In this document: positions 1 to 8,183 of the stretch, piece by piece
Layout of the letters: each line of letters begins with the position of its first letter
Numbering within the stretch: the stretch's first letter is position 1
Assembly (NCBI GenBank): GCA_016788685.1
Contig: JAEUSS010000370.1
Location: 1 to 9,672, forward strand
DNA length: 9,672 nt
Direction: 5' to 3'
Source of the DNA: Prolixibacteraceae bacterium
GTDB lineage: Bacteria; Bacteroidota; Bacteroidia; Bacteroidales; Prolixibacteraceae
Notes under the pieces: model-generated
What the model saw: only the letters and a program-made list of their open reading frames with translations
What the model was told of the DNA's origin: nothing
Database searches by the model: none
Program-made: the position numbers and the translations under genes

Positions 1-703
1 ACATGTTCCCTAAATTATCCTGAGTAATGGAACTCACCCGGTTGTTACTCAGCCCCTGTTCTGTTTGGTAGTTGTTAAAGTATTTTCCGTCGAAGGAAGA
101 GACGCCCCCGTTTGCCATCCCGATCCATATCAGTCCGTTCCGGTCTTTAAACAGAATGCCGATGTAGTTAGTTGACAGTCCTTCCTTTTCGGTATAATTG
201 GCAAACGATTTTCCGTCAAAGATTGAAAAACCGCCGCCACTGGTTGCAATCCAGAGATTTCCCAGCTCATCCTGAAGGAATGACCGGACATCGTTGTAGC
301 ATAAGCCTTCTTTGGGTGTATAAACGGTGAAGCTTTTTCCGTCAAATTTAACTGCACCTCCTCCGGTACCAAACCACATGTTGCCGTTATGATCTTCGAA
401 GATACAATTGACGGTGTTGTCAGGAAGTCCTTCTTCTTTGGTGAAGTTAGTCATAAATCTTCCGTCGAAACGGGTAACGCCACCGCCGAAAGTGCCTATC
501 CAGATGTTCTGTTTAGTATCCTGAAATGCGGACAGGGTAAGGTTGCTGTTAAGGCCCTGGTTGGTGGTGTAGTGCGAGAAATTTTTCCCGTCAAACCGGG
601 TTACTCCTTCATCGCTGCAAAACCAGATGTTACCCAGTGTATCCTGTCCGATATTTCTGATTTGATCATGTTTCAGTCCCTGAAGTTTGTTGTAGCTGCT
701 GAA
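1..703 (-). repeat. Tandem ~125-bp repeats encoding propeller blades
   Basis: The DNA repeats with a period of about 125 bp. The most conserved piece is the FDGK/FDGR codon run, seen on the plus strand as variants of TTTTCCGTCAAA near 87, 209, 335, 460 and 584. Each unit encodes one 41-42 residue Reg_prop blade. Units have diverged at the nucleotide level, so they are old protein repeats, not a recent tandem duplication. The array continues past the left edge. Confidence 0.85.
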
Positions 704-1153
704 GTTCTGTGGATTAATATCTTTGGTATATGCGTCTTTGGCAACAACTACATCTGGTTTTTGTCCCAGGAATGGTTTTTCGATGGCCGGGTTTACCTTC
801 GGAAAACTAAACTTACCCTCGCCGGGAGTACAAATAGCAGGAGCACCTGCCAGAATGTGTCTGGGGGGCTCGGCGGCAATAACATTGGTTTTGGTTTTTA
901 TCTCCGGCTGATTTTTGATGAGCACTTGTTTAGGTACTTTTGCCTTTACCGGCACAGGTATCCGAATGCTGTCTTTGGGGACGATGTAGCCGTTTGCTTC
1001 AATAACGGCCGGAATATGTGTAGGTTCATTGATCTCATTAGTTCTGGAAGAACAATTGGTGAGCAGTACAAATAGCACCAAAAATGAAGCCTTGAAAATG
1101 ACTCTGAAGAGAGTCTCCGGATAAAGATTCAAGTTCTTTTTCTTAGTTCTCAT
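1..1153 (-). CDS. Reg_prop (two-component regulator propeller) repeat lipoprotein, 3' end outside window
   Basis: I read this frame by hand; 384 codons are visible with no stop before the window edge. The N-terminus looks like a lipoprotein signal: basic residues (MRTKKK), a hydrophobic stretch at about 16-31, then LTNC with Cys34 as the probable lipidated residue. Asn at -1 is unusual, so lipidation is likely but not certain. Residues 35-145 form a Lys/Pro-rich linker. From about 151 come five full repeats of 41-42 residues and part of a sixth, each with an N-I/L/M-W-I/F-G/A/C strand (Trp at 177, 218, 260, 301, 343) and an FDG turn followed by an aromatic residue (FDG at 187, 229, 270, 312, 354). 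This is the pattern of beta-propeller blades found in the periplasmic sensors of hybrid two-component systems. ATG at 1153 lies inside the end of the upstream kinase gene (11-base overlap), suggesting coupled translation. The missing C-terminus may hold more blades, a Y_Y_Y domain or signalling domains, so the final function is open. Confidence 0.9.
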   Translation of the reverse strand, partial: MRTKKKNLNLYPETLFRVIFKASFLVLFVLLTNCSSRTNEINEPTHIPAVIEANGYIVPKDSIRIPVPVKAKVPKQVLIKNQPEIKTKTNVIAAEPPRHILAGAPAICTPGEGKFSFPKVNPAIEKPFLGQKPDVVVAKDAYTKDINPQNFSSYNKLQGLKHDQIRNIGQDTLGNIWFCSDEGVTRFDGKNFSHYTTNQGLNSNLTLSAFQDTKQNIWIGTFGGGVTRFDGRFMTNFTKEEGLPDNTVNCIFEDHNGNMWFGTGGGAVKFDGKSFTVYTPKEGLCYNDVRSFLQDELGNLWIATSGGGFSIFDGKSFANYTEKEGLSTNYIGILFKDRNGLIWIGMANGGVSSFDGKYFNNYQTEQGLSNNRVSSITQDNLGNM

Positions 1154-3365
1154 TCCCGACGGATAAAATATTTTCCTGAAGTGCAGGAGTATATGGTATT
1201 TGGAAGCTGATCTCTGTGCCTTTCCCGGGTTCTGATTCAAGCTGAATACTTCCTCCAAGCAGTTCAATGTAAGCTTTTGATATGGTTAATCCAAGCCCTG
1301 CTCCCTCATATTTTCTGTTCATTGCGCAATTTCCTTGCCTGAACCTCTCAAAGATTATATTCCGCTGATCGTCGGGTATGCCAATTCCGGTATCTTTTAC
1401 AAAGAAATTAAGCGAAGCATCAGTTAGCCGATAACCGAATTCAACTCGTCCGCTGGAAGTAAATTTGAAGGCATTCTTTATCAGGTTCGATAAAATCTGA
1501 TAGAGCTTGAGGCTGTCTGTCCTGACCAGGCATTTTGTGCCGGATAATCCGGAGGTATACTTCAGTTCCAGTCCTTTACTTTTGAACTCGGGGTTAAAGA
1601 ATCTGAAGAGTTCTTCTTCCAGCAAGTTCAGGTTTGTCGTTGAAATATTCAGCATTATTTGGTTGGCTTCGATTTTTGATATGTCAATCAGATCGTTAAT
1701 AATGTTGAGCATCCGTTGACCGCTTTTCTCGATGATATCGATGAATTCTTGCTGGTTCCCGACTGATAAATCCGGACTTTTCAGTAGTTCTGCAAAGCCA
1801 AGTATCCCGTTCATCGGAGTTCGTATTTCGTGGCTGATGTTCGCCAGGAAAGCTGATTTTAGCCGGTCACTTTCTTCCGCTTTTTCTTTGGCTTTGATTA
1901 GTTCTTCTTCCGTTTTCTTCTTTTCTGTAATGTCTTCGGCAATCGCAACATAGTGGGTTATTTGTCCTTTGTTGTTCAGTATCGGCGAGATTGATTTGTT
2001 GGCCCAGTATGTTTTTCCGGCTTTATTTCTATTGATAAGAGCGCCCTTCCAAATCTTTCCGGAAGTGATTGTAGCCCATAAACCGGTGTAAAAATCGGGA
2101 GGCATTTCTCCTGATTTCAGTATTCTCGGATTATTGCCGATTGCTTCGTGTGGTTCATAACCTGAAATCTCGGTGAACCTCGGATTAATGTATTCGATAA
2201 CCCCATCGGCATCGGTGATGACAATGGATGCCGGGTTTTGCTCAACAGCCTGAGATAGTTTTTTTAGTTCATCTTCGGCCAGTTTGCGTTCGGTTATATT
2301 TTCAATATAGCCCTCCAGGTATTGGAGCTCTCCGTTTCTGCTATAGGCAAATCTTCTGCGCTCCCAAACCCAGCATATTTCTCCCGAAGCCTTTCGGATG
2401 GGGTACTCCGCTTCGAAAATTGATTTTTCGGCTATTGTTTGTTGCCATTCTTTTTTGATTGATTGCCGGTATTCGGGCAAGATTAAGTCAATAAAAACAA
2501 TGGGTTTATCTTTTGTAAACTCTCCAGGGCGGTAGCCCGTAACGGAGAAGCAGGCTTCGCTCACAAATATCATACTGTAATTGGGCTCAGATGAGCATCG
2601 GTATACCATTCCGGGGAGGTTGCTGATCAGATTTGTCAGAACCAAATCATTTTCCTGCAGGTCTTTTTGCGCTTTTTCTCTTTGCGCGATTTCTTTTTCC
2701 AACAGCATATTTCTGCGGACATTTCGTCTGAATAAAAGGACCAGAAATAAGATAAAGATAACCAGGAAACAGGATTCTGAAACTTCAAATAGAATCCGGT
2801 TTTTCCATTCGCCGGCATTGTAGTCCATTCCCAAAGCGGCGATCATTTGTCCGGTTTCTTCGTCCATAACCGGAACCTGAACACTTACCCAGGTACCCCA
2901 CTGGTCTGTCACCGGTTTGGTGACCAGCGCTTTATTTTCATAGAATAATCTTCGGTCGTCCGGGGCTTTGGGATCAAACGTTAGTCCCATGTTTTGTCCG
3001 GTATGTGAATAGTCGGGAGATGATTCTGGTTCCGAATCAGCCAAAAAGTAAAATTTGTCGTTTCGCAAAATGTACACATAGGCAAATTTTGCATTGGGAT
3101 TGACTTCAATAACTTTGCGGATGGATTTTCTTAAGTGGTCGAAGGCGTGCTCTTCAAGGTTTTTAGGGTCTTCAGGAAGTGAGTCGAGCTCTTCTTTCGG
3201 CAAGCTGGCTTCAATGGAGAGGGCATTTTGCAGAACCATGTTAATGTTCTGGTCGTTGATATCGTTCCAAATAAATAAAACATACATCAAACCTGAAGCT
3301 ATTATTACAAGGAAGATAGCTGTTTCTTTCACCCACGAAACTTTGTAAAATTTCTTTCCGGTCAT
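1143..3365 (-). CDS. Membrane PAS-domain sensor histidine kinase
   Basis: Predicted 740-residue inner-membrane sensor kinase that autophosphorylates on histidine. Domains in order: membrane helix at about 14-33; extracytoplasmic sensor region at about 34-195, which has a PDC/Cache-like look (motif WGTWVSVQVPV); second membrane helix at about 198-213; short coiled coil; PAS with PAC end at about 238-360 (ends GYIENITERK); second PAS at about 370-484 (ends AIAEDITEKK); HisKA with SHEIRTPMNG, phospho-acceptor His512; HATPase with N-box Asn631, G1 motif DTGIGIP from Asp658, FERFRQG, and G2 motif GAGLGL from Gly688. There is no receiver domain, so the phosphate must pass to a separate response regulator, and none is encoded in the window. 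I chose ATG at 3365; the reading frame extends 18 bases further to a TTG at 3383, which I consider less likely. The gene overlaps the downstream propeller gene by 11 bases, which points to a shared transcript and possibly shared signalling. Confidence 0.94.
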   Translation of the reverse strand: MTGKKFYKVSWVKETAIFLVIIASGLMYVLFIWNDINDQNINMVLQNALSIEASLPKEELDSLPEDPKNLEEHAFDHLRKSIRKVIEVNPNAKFAYVYILRNDKFYFLADSEPESSPDYSHTGQNMGLTFDPKAPDDRRLFYENKALVTKPVTDQWGTWVSVQVPVMDEETGQMIAALGMDYNAGEWKNRILFEVSESCFLVIFILFLVLLFRRNVRRNMLLEKEIAQREKAQKDLQENDLVLTNLISNLPGMVYRCSSEPNYSMIFVSEACFSVTGYRPGEFTKDKPIVFIDLILPEYRQSIKKEWQQTIAEKSIFEAEYPIRKASGEICWVWERRRFAYSRNGELQYLEGYIENITERKLAEDELKKLSQAVEQNPASIVITDADGVIEYINPRFTEISGYEPHEAIGNNPRILKSGEMPPDFYTGLWATITSGKIWKGALINRNKAGKTYWANKSISPILNNKGQITHYVAIAEDITEKKKTEEELIKAKEKAEESDRLKSAFLANISHEIRTPMNGILGFAELLKSPDLSVGNQQEFIDIIEKSGQRMLNIINDLIDISKIEANQIMLNISTTNLNLLEEELFRFFNPEFKSKGLELKYTSGLSGTKCLVRTDSLKLYQILSNLIKNAFKFTSSGRVEFGYRLTDASLNFFVKDTGIGIPDDQRNIIFERFRQGNCAMNRKYEGAGLGLTISKAYIELLGGSIQLESEPGKGTEISFQIPYTPALQENILSVGNEN

Positions 3366-3492
3366 AAAAGGCAGTGTGTCCAAAAGTTAAATTTGTTACT
3401 GTTCTTCATGCATCTCCGATCTTCTGGTAAAAACAGAATTCAATCATACAGCAACAATTGAAACTGAAGGGAACCTGCAACGAAGAAGGGCT

Positions 3493-3508
3493 CAAAAGTA
3501 TAACTTTT
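3493..3508 (-). promoter_or_regulatory. Possible -7 box with overlapping inverted repeat upstream of the kinase
   Basis: Read on the minus strand, 3500-3493 is TACTTTTG, which fits the Bacteroidetes -7 consensus TAnnTTTG. It overlaps a perfect dyad AAAAGT-ATA-ACTTTT at 3494-3508. No TTTG -33 box lies at the usual 19-21 base spacing, so the promoter call is weak. If real, it would leave a leader of roughly 120 bases before the kinase ATG at 3365. A second near match, at 3381-3389, has one base too many between TA and TTTG. Confidence 0.3.
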
Positions 3509-3774
3509 CAAGATAAACGAATGAGCAAATCTGTAGGTTCGCTCTTCAATGTTAAGCTTTCCTTTTATTTTTAGTGTGTTTTGTGTAAGTTGTTGTTTTA
3601 TTGTAAAATAGGCAGTGCTTCTAATCATTCTAAAAGTAAAAAAACACACACAATATGGCCTTGCCGGGAGTTACTGTTGTACTCTGCACATAAAGTCAGG
3701 TAAGTGCGGAATTTGGGAAACGAGATGATACTTTTTCATGATCAGGATAACCTCAGGGAAGGCAGAGGAGTTTT

Positions 3775-3812
3775 AAAAAAAAAGCCGTGCTCCGAAAGAG
3801 GCAACGGCTTTT
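3775..3812 (-). terminator. Intrinsic terminator of the xylBAE operon
   Basis: Read on the minus strand, this starts 20 bases after the xylE stop codon. It has arms AAAAGCCGT (3812-3804) and ACGGCTTTT (3788-3780), an inner extension pairing CTC with GAG, and a run of nine T (3783-3775). The fit of stem, loop and T-tract position is good for a Rho-independent terminator. It separates the xylose operon from the sensor-kinase genes downstream. Confidence 0.9.
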
Positions 3813-3832
3813 GAGTTGTTTTCGGGTTGATC

Positions 3833-5212
3833 TTATTTTTTCCAGAGATGTTCCATTTCTTCCAGCGTTTTTCCTTTGGTTTCAGGAACTATTTTCCAGA
3901 CGAAAACAAAAGAGAGAAGGCTCATCAGTCCATAAAAGCTATACGTCATCCCGCCACTGAATTCCATCATTGCCGGATAGGTTGACGAAATGAAGTAGTT
4001 GGCTGCCCATTGGGCTGCAACTGCAATGGCAATGGCTCGTCCTCTGATTTTGTTCGGAAAAATTTCGGATATCAATACCCAGCATATCGGTCCCCATGAC
4101 ATCATGAATGATGCCGTGTAGATGATGATGAATATCAAAGTACTGATTCCGATTACTTCCATAAAAGCCAGTGTTCCTATAGCAAACATTCCGATAGCCA
4201 TACCAACAGAACCAATCATCAGCAGAATTTTCCGGCCATATTTGTCAACGGTAAGGATGGCAATAACCGTAAAAATCACGTTTATCAGCCCCATCACTAC
4301 GGTTTGAAGCATTGATGAGTCTTTGGCCGCCCCCATACTCTCGAAGATACGCGGGGCATAGTATAAGGCCACATTAATTCCTACAAATTGTTGAAATACA
4401 GAAAGAAGAATTCCAATGGTGATAACAAGCTTTCCGTAGGCAAACAGCTTTTCGGAAGTTGCTTCGACTGATTTTTTGATGTCGGCCATAATGAGCTTGG
4501 CCTGCTGCGCGCCGTTAATCTTGGTCAGAACCCGCAGAGCCTTGTGATCTTGATTGGTCAGTGCCAGGTAGCGCGGAGTTTCAGGAACAAAGAACAGCAG
4601 AATACCGAAAATGCCGGCCGGAACAGCTTCAGAAACAAACATCAGTCTCCAGCCAGTGGTGTTAATGAATTCGAGACTTTCGCCTCGCGCAATGAAATAG
4701 TTGGTAAAGTAGACGACCAGCATTCCGAAAATAATTGCAAATTGGTTGATTGAAACCAAACGGCCACGGATGTCGGCAGGTGCCACTTCTCCGATGTACA
4801 TCGGGCAAATGGCCGAGGCCAATCCTACGCCAACTCCGCCGATGATGCGGTAGAAATTGAACATGTACAGCAAGCCCATGCCGGGTTCTCCGCGTTTAAA
4901 GAACAGAAATTCGGGAAACCCGGAGCCCAGGGCCGACAGGAAGAACAAGACTGCAGCCAGCATCAGCGACTTCTTTCGCCCCAATTTTTTTGCAAGCAAG
5001 CCCGAAATTAATCCTCCGATGATGCATCCGATCAACGCGCTCGAAATGGTTGCTCCATGAGCGAGCGATCCGAGCCCCAAAGGTGTGATGAGATAGGCCT
5101 GAACCGATTTTTCGGCTCCTGAAATGACAGCGGTGTCATAGCCAAACAGGAGTCCTCCCAGCGTTGCTATTAAGGTAATCCCTGCAATGTATAACGTATT
5201 TCGCTCTTTCAT
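3833..5212 (-). CDS. xylE: D-xylose:proton symporter (MFS sugar porter)
   Basis: A 459-residue, 12-helix inner-membrane transporter of the sugar porter family, full length and close to E. coli XylE in motif order. Visible landmarks: GGLLFGYDTAVISG at 19-32; LGRKKSL loop at 77-83; the RIIGGVGVGLAS helix; MYIGEVAPADIRGRLVS at 138-154; PETPRYL at 210-216; QQFVGIN at 274-280; VDKYGRK at 322-328; SWGPICW at 372-378; QW at 401-402; PETKGKT at 443-449. By comparison with the E. coli XylE xylose site, Gln157, Gln274, Gln275, Asn280, Trp378 and Trp402 should line the sugar pocket; all are present. Asp26 matches the proton-coupling Asp of helix 1. It is the last gene of the operon: its ATG lies four bases after the xylA stop, and it is followed by a strong terminator. 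Glucose-type porters share the fold, but the close match and the xylA/xylB context favour xylose. Confidence 0.95.
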   Translation of the reverse strand: MKERNTLYIAGITLIATLGGLLFGYDTAVISGAEKSVQAYLITPLGLGSLAHGATISSALIGCIIGGLISGLLAKKLGRKKSLMLAAVLFFLSALGSGFPEFLFFKRGEPGMGLLYMFNFYRIIGGVGVGLASAICPMYIGEVAPADIRGRLVSINQFAIIFGMLVVYFTNYFIARGESLEFINTTGWRLMFVSEAVPAGIFGILLFFVPETPRYLALTNQDHKALRVLTKINGAQQAKLIMADIKKSVEATSEKLFAYGKLVITIGILLSVFQQFVGINVALYYAPRIFESMGAAKDSSMLQTVVMGLINVIFTVIAILTVDKYGRKILLMIGSVGMAIGMFAIGTLAFMEVIGISTLIFIIIYTASFMMSWGPICWVLISEIFPNKIRGRAIAIAVAAQWAANYFISSTYPAMMEFSGGMTYSFYGLMSLLSFVFVWKIVPETKGKTLEEMEHLWKK

Positions 5213-5216
5213 CAGG

Positions 5217-6542
5217 TTAGATGTAGCAATTGATCAGTTGTTCGAGCATTTCCTGTTTGCCGCTGATTTGTTTAGGTTCGCCGGCTTCTTTGGCATAGTT
5301 ATACAAATCCGTCAGGCTCAGTTTGCCTTTGTCGAATTCGGCACCTTTGCCCGAATCGAACGAGGCATAACGGGCGGCTCTTAGTTTCAGATAATCTGAA
5401 TTTTTCAGCAATTTATCGGCAATAACCAATGAGCGGGCAAACGTGTCCATTCCTGAAATGTGAGCGATGAAAATATCTTCCGGGTCGGTTGAGTTCCGGC
5501 GGATTTTGGCATCAAAGTTAATACCTCCGTTAGTAAAACCGCCTGCCTGAATAATCTCGGTCATGGCCTCGGTTACTTCGTAGATGTTGGTCGGGAACTC
5601 GTCGGTATCCCAGCCATTCTGGTAATCGCCCTTGTTGGCATCAATCGAGCCCAGCATATTGGCATCGCGGGCAAAACGCAACTCGTGAGCGAAAGAGTGT
5701 CCGGCTAAAGTGGCATGATTGACCTCAATATTTATTTTGAAATCGTTTTCCAGACCGTGAGCTTTCAGAAATCCGATGACGGTTTGCGTATCAAAGTCGT
5801 ACTGGTGTTTCATGGGTTCCATCGGTTTGGGCTCGATCAGAAAGGTTCCTTTAAAACCCAGCGCACGGGCATGATTGCGTGCTGTTGTAAGAAATATGGC
5901 CATGTGTTCCAGCTCGCGTTTGGTGTCGGTGTTGTGGAGGCTCATGTAGCCTTCGCGTCCGCCCCAGAAAACGTAATTGGCTCCTCCCAGAGCAATGGTC
6001 GCTTCCATCGCATTTTTTACCTGAACTGCGGCATTGGCAACCACATTAAAATCCGGGTTGGTCGAAGCTCCGTTCATGTATCGCGGATCGCTGAATACAT
6101 TGGCGGTTCCCCATAATAATCTGATCCCCGTAGCTTCCTGACGTTCTTTCGCAAAGCCGATCATGTTTGTCAGCCGTTTTTCTATTTCGAAAACCGAACC
6201 GCCACCTACCAGATCGGTATCGTGAAAACAGTAAAACGGAGCTCCTATTTTGCTGATAAACTCAAAGGCAGCATCCATTTTTTCTTTGGCGGCGGTCATC
6301 GGATCGGAAGCGCCTGCCCACGGGAAGATCCGGGTGCCGGGACCAAACGGGTCTCCGCCATCGCCACAGAACGTGTGCCAGTAAGCTACCGCGAACCGGA
6401 GGTATTCTTTCATGGTTTTGCCCGATACGAGCTGATTGGCATCATAGTATTTAAAAGCCAATGGATTTCTCGATTGAGGTCCCTCATATTGAATCTGATC
6501 AATACCGGGGAAATACGTTTTGTTCCCTTTAAATGCAGTCAT
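5217..6542 (-). CDS. xylA: Xylose isomerase
   Basis: Cytoplasmic, metal-dependent enzyme that converts D-xylose to D-xylulose, the first internal step of the pathway. From ATG at 6542 the protein has 441 residues, the usual size of the long (class II) isomerases. Catalytic and metal sites, by comparison with E. coli XylA, are all present: His107 and Asp110 in FHDTD; Glu237 and Lys239 in IEPKP; Glu273 and His276 in [10 protein letters not shown]; Asp301 in DANKGD; Asp312 and Asp314 in WDTDEFPTN; Asp344 in GGINFDAK. The VFWGGREGY signature is at 191-199. The frame stays open upstream to a start at 6596, but that would add 18 unconserved residues and overlap xylB, so I reject it. The 23-base gap from xylB and the 4-base gap to xylE show one operon. 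Nothing is missing or broken. Confidence 0.98.
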   Translation of the reverse strand: MTAFKGNKTYFPGIDQIQYEGPQSRNPLAFKYYDANQLVSGKTMKEYLRFAVAYWHTFCGDGGDPFGPGTRIFPWAGASDPMTAAKEKMDAAFEFISKIGAPFYCFHDTDLVGGGSVFEIEKRLTNMIGFAKERQEATGIRLLWGTANVFSDPRYMNGASTNPDFNVVANAAVQVKNAMEATIALGGANYVFWGGREGYMSLHNTDTKRELEHMAIFLTTARNHARALGFKGTFLIEPKPMEPMKHQYDFDTQTVIGFLKAHGLENDFKINIEVNHATLAGHSFAHELRFARDANMLGSIDANKGDYQNGWDTDEFPTNIYEVTEAMTEIIQAGGFTNGGINFDAKIRRNSTDPEDIFIAHISGMDTFARSLVIADKLLKNSDYLKLRAARYASFDSGKGAEFDKGKLSLTDLYNYAKEAGEPKQISGKQEMLEQLINCYI

Positions 6543-6565
6543 GATATTTTTGTTTTTACGAATGG

Positions 6566-8050
6566 TTACAGCGTTTTTTCCAGCTGATTTTTCCAAATCA
6601 GATAAGCGTCTTCATAGGCGTTCTTTCTGTCGGCATCCGGAGAGATGGTATCCAGCTTTTTCAGGCTGGCGAAGGCTTCCCGGGGTGAAGCGTAATAGCC
6701 CGATCCGATTCCGGCACCGCGGGCAGCGCCAACTGATCCGTCGGTGTTGTACAACTCGATGGTTGCTCCTGAAACTCCGGCCAGTGTTTCCCGAAAGACC
6801 GGGCTGAGGAACATGTTGGCCTTTCCGGCCCGGATAACCCGGGGCCTGATGCCAATCTTTTCCATGATATCCATACCATACCTGAATGAAAAGGCAATTC
6901 CTTCCTGGGCCGCACGGAAAAGATGTGCTTCGGTGTGAGTATTGAACCCCAGTCCGGAGATTTGTGCACCGATGTTTTTATTCCGGAGAACCCGTTCTGC
7001 ACCGTTCCCGAAAGGCAGAATATTCAGGCCTTCTGACCCGATTGGCACAGAGGCAGCTTTTTGGTTCATTTCGTCGTAAGAGAATGCCTTGTTACCTACA
7101 TACTGGTTCAGCCACGAATTCAGGATGCCCGTTCCGTTGATGCAAAGTAGTACTCCCAATCGGGTGGTATCGGCCGAGTGGTTCACGTGTGCAAATGTAT
7201 TTACCCGTGAGTACGGGTCGTACTTGATTTCGCCGCTCACTCCGTAAACAACGCCTGAAGTTCCGGCAGTGGCGGCAATTTCTCCGGGGTTAAACACATT
7301 CAGCGAGAGCGCATTGTTGGGCTGGTCGCCGGCGCGATAGCTGATTTTAGTACCTTCAGCCAAACCGGTTTCCGCGGCAGCCTGCGCCCCGACTATGCTT
7401 TGAACCGAAAATGTGGGTGTAATTCCGGGAATGAGCGATTTGTTGAATCCGTAGTAATCCAATAATAGGTCGGCAACGGCGTTTTCTTTGAAATTCCAGA
7501 GCATACCTTCCGACAGGTTTCCGGCAGTGGTCTTTATTTCTCCTGAAAGTTTCATGGCAATGTAGTCGCCGGGGAGCATAATCTTGTCAATTTGGGCGTA
7601 CACGTCCGGCTCGTTATCTTTCACCCATTTAAGTTTCGATGCCGTAAAGTTCCCCGGAGAATTTAGCAGGTTGGAGAGGCATTTTTCTTCGCCGATTCCG
7701 GCAAAAGCGCGGTCGCCGATTCCGGTGGCTCTGGAGTCGCACCAAATGATTGAAGGGCGCAAGACCATCTGGTTTTTGTCAACGGCAACCAACCCATGCA
7801 TCTGGTGTGAAATCCCGATGGAGTCGATTGCTTTCGGATCAATTTTCGATTGGGCCAGAACATCAGTGAGGGCCAGTTTCAGGTTGTTCCACCAAAGTTC
7901 AGGTTCCTGTTCGGCCCATCCTGACCGGGCGGCCGTGATTTTCATTTCTTGTTTCGGATAGAAAGCCGAGGCTGCACAAGCGCCGGTTTCTCCGTTAATC
8001 AGCGATGCCTTGACAGATGAGCTTCCGATATCAAAACCTAATAAATACAT
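6566..8050 (-). CDS. xylB: Xylulokinase (FGGY sugar kinase)
   Basis: Phosphorylates D-xylulose with ATP to D-xylulose 5-phosphate, feeding the pentose phosphate pathway; cytoplasmic. 494 residues, the normal length. The N-terminal actin-like fold begins with the phosphate-binding strand [14 protein letters not shown] (4-17). Further marks are GWAEQEP (44-50), the sugar-contacting QMHG (83-86), IIWCDSRA (101-108), [12 protein letters not shown] (159-170), GDQPNNA with Asp242 as the expected catalytic base, TAGTSGVV (261-268), and the C-terminal nucleotide-site stretch [13 protein letters not shown] (407-419) and [13 protein letters not shown] (435-447). I set the start at ATG 8050 because the protein then begins MYLLGFDIG, like other xylulokinases; a GTG three codons upstream (8059) is possible. 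It is the first gene of xylB-xylA-xylE, behind a good promoter and a candidate XylR operator. Confidence 0.95.
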   Translation of the reverse strand: MYLLGFDIGSSSVKASLINGETGACAASAFYPKQEMKITAARSGWAEQEPELWWNNLKLALTDVLAQSKIDPKAIDSIGISHQMHGLVAVDKNQMVLRPSIIWCDSRATGIGDRAFAGIGEEKCLSNLLNSPGNFTASKLKWVKDNEPDVYAQIDKIMLPGDYIAMKLSGEIKTTAGNLSEGMLWNFKENAVADLLLDYYGFNKSLIPGITPTFSVQSIVGAQAAAETGLAEGTKISYRAGDQPNNALSLNVFNPGEIAATAGTSGVVYGVSGEIKYDPYSRVNTFAHVNHSADTTRLGVLLCINGTGILNSWLNQYVGNKAFSYDEMNQKAASVPIGSEGLNILPFGNGAERVLRNKNIGAQISGLGFNTHTEAHLFRAAQEGIAFSFRYGMDIMEKIGIRPRVIRAGKANMFLSPVFRETLAGVSGATIELYNTDGSVGAARGAGIGSGYYASPREAFASLKKLDTISPDADRKNAYEDAYLIWKNQLEKTL

Positions 8051-8084
8051 ATTTATCACGATTTAGGTCTGTTGTTTAAGTTTA

Positions 8085-8133
8085 CCCGGAAATCCGGGAG
8101 GCGTTCGGATTTTTATTTATCCGGATTAATCCG
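8085..8133 (-). repeat. CGGAT/ATCCG inverted-repeat cluster in the xylB leader
   Basis: Within 49 bases there are several copies of the CGGA/TCCG core: plus-strand CCCGGA-AA-TCCGGG (8085-8098), CGGAT (8106-8110), ATCCGGAT (8119-8126) and ATCCG (8129-8133). In the RNA, CGGA-UUAA-UCCG and CGGAU-N8-AUCCG hairpins would share bases and exclude each other, while the last stem (CCCGG/CCGGG) is independent. Structure is seen in the sequence; function is unknown. Confidence 0.55.
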
Positions 8134-8134
8134 T

Positions 8135-8154
8135 TCTGTTCTGGTATGTAGACA
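8135..8154 (-). promoter_or_regulatory. Candidate XylR operator at the xylB promoter
   Basis: On the plus strand this is TCTGTTCTGGTATG followed by TAGACA. It matches the site at 9228-9247 in 18 of 20 positions, and I found no third copy in the window. It has an imperfect dyad, TGTC-N10-AACA on the minus strand. Its place across the -7 box edge and the expected start point suits repression. That XylR is the protein that binds here is inferred from the shared site at its own promoter. Confidence 0.7.
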
Positions 8155-8183
8155 AAACTAAGCCTTGGGAAGCCATTCTCAAA
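8153..8183 (-). promoter_or_regulatory. Bacteroidetes-type promoter of xylBAE
   Basis: On the minus strand the -33 box is TTTG (8183-8180). It is followed by a 19-base spacer and a perfect -7 box, TAGTTTTG (8160-8153), against the Bacteroides consensus TTTG-N19-21-TAnnTTTG. Transcription should start near 8145-8149, leaving a leader of about 95 bases. The -7 box touches the candidate XylR operator. Confidence 0.8.

Larger units (their letters stand above)
3384..3832. other. Intergenic region between xylE and the sensor kinase
   Basis: About 450 bp with no convincing gene. It holds the xylE terminator at its right end (3775-3812) and a possible promoter with an inverted repeat (3493-3508) for the kinase/propeller pair at its left. 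A 69-codon minus frame at 3440-3649 has no recognisable family and AT-rich, low-complexity composition, so I leave it out. A pair of 9-base arms, GTGTGTTTT (3574-3582) and AAAACACAC (3641-3649), is spaced too widely to mean much. I see nothing else in 3660-3770. Confidence 0.6.

Noticed and set aside
389..1075. 228-codon plus-strand open frame
   Set aside because: It runs antisense through the propeller gene, whose repeats and domain logic read clearly on the minus strand; the plus frame has no family resemblance.
3366..3383. TTG start giving six extra residues to the kinase
   Set aside because: ATG at 3365 is a stronger codon and still leaves a proper cytoplasmic tail before the first membrane helix.
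3440..3649. 69-codon minus-strand frame in the xylE/kinase gap
   Set aside because: AT-rich, no recognised motif, no good start context and overlaps the candidate kinase promoter.
3574..3649. GTGTGTTTT / AAAACACAC as inverted terminal repeats of a small element
   Set aside because: Arms are short, low-complexity and have no flanking target duplication.
5715..6116. 133-codon plus-strand frame inside xylA
   Set aside because: Antisense shadow of a fully conserved enzyme gene.
6543..6596. 18-codon upstream extension of xylA
   Set aside because: It would overlap the end of xylB and adds residues not seen in xylose isomerases; ATG 6542 gives the expected length.
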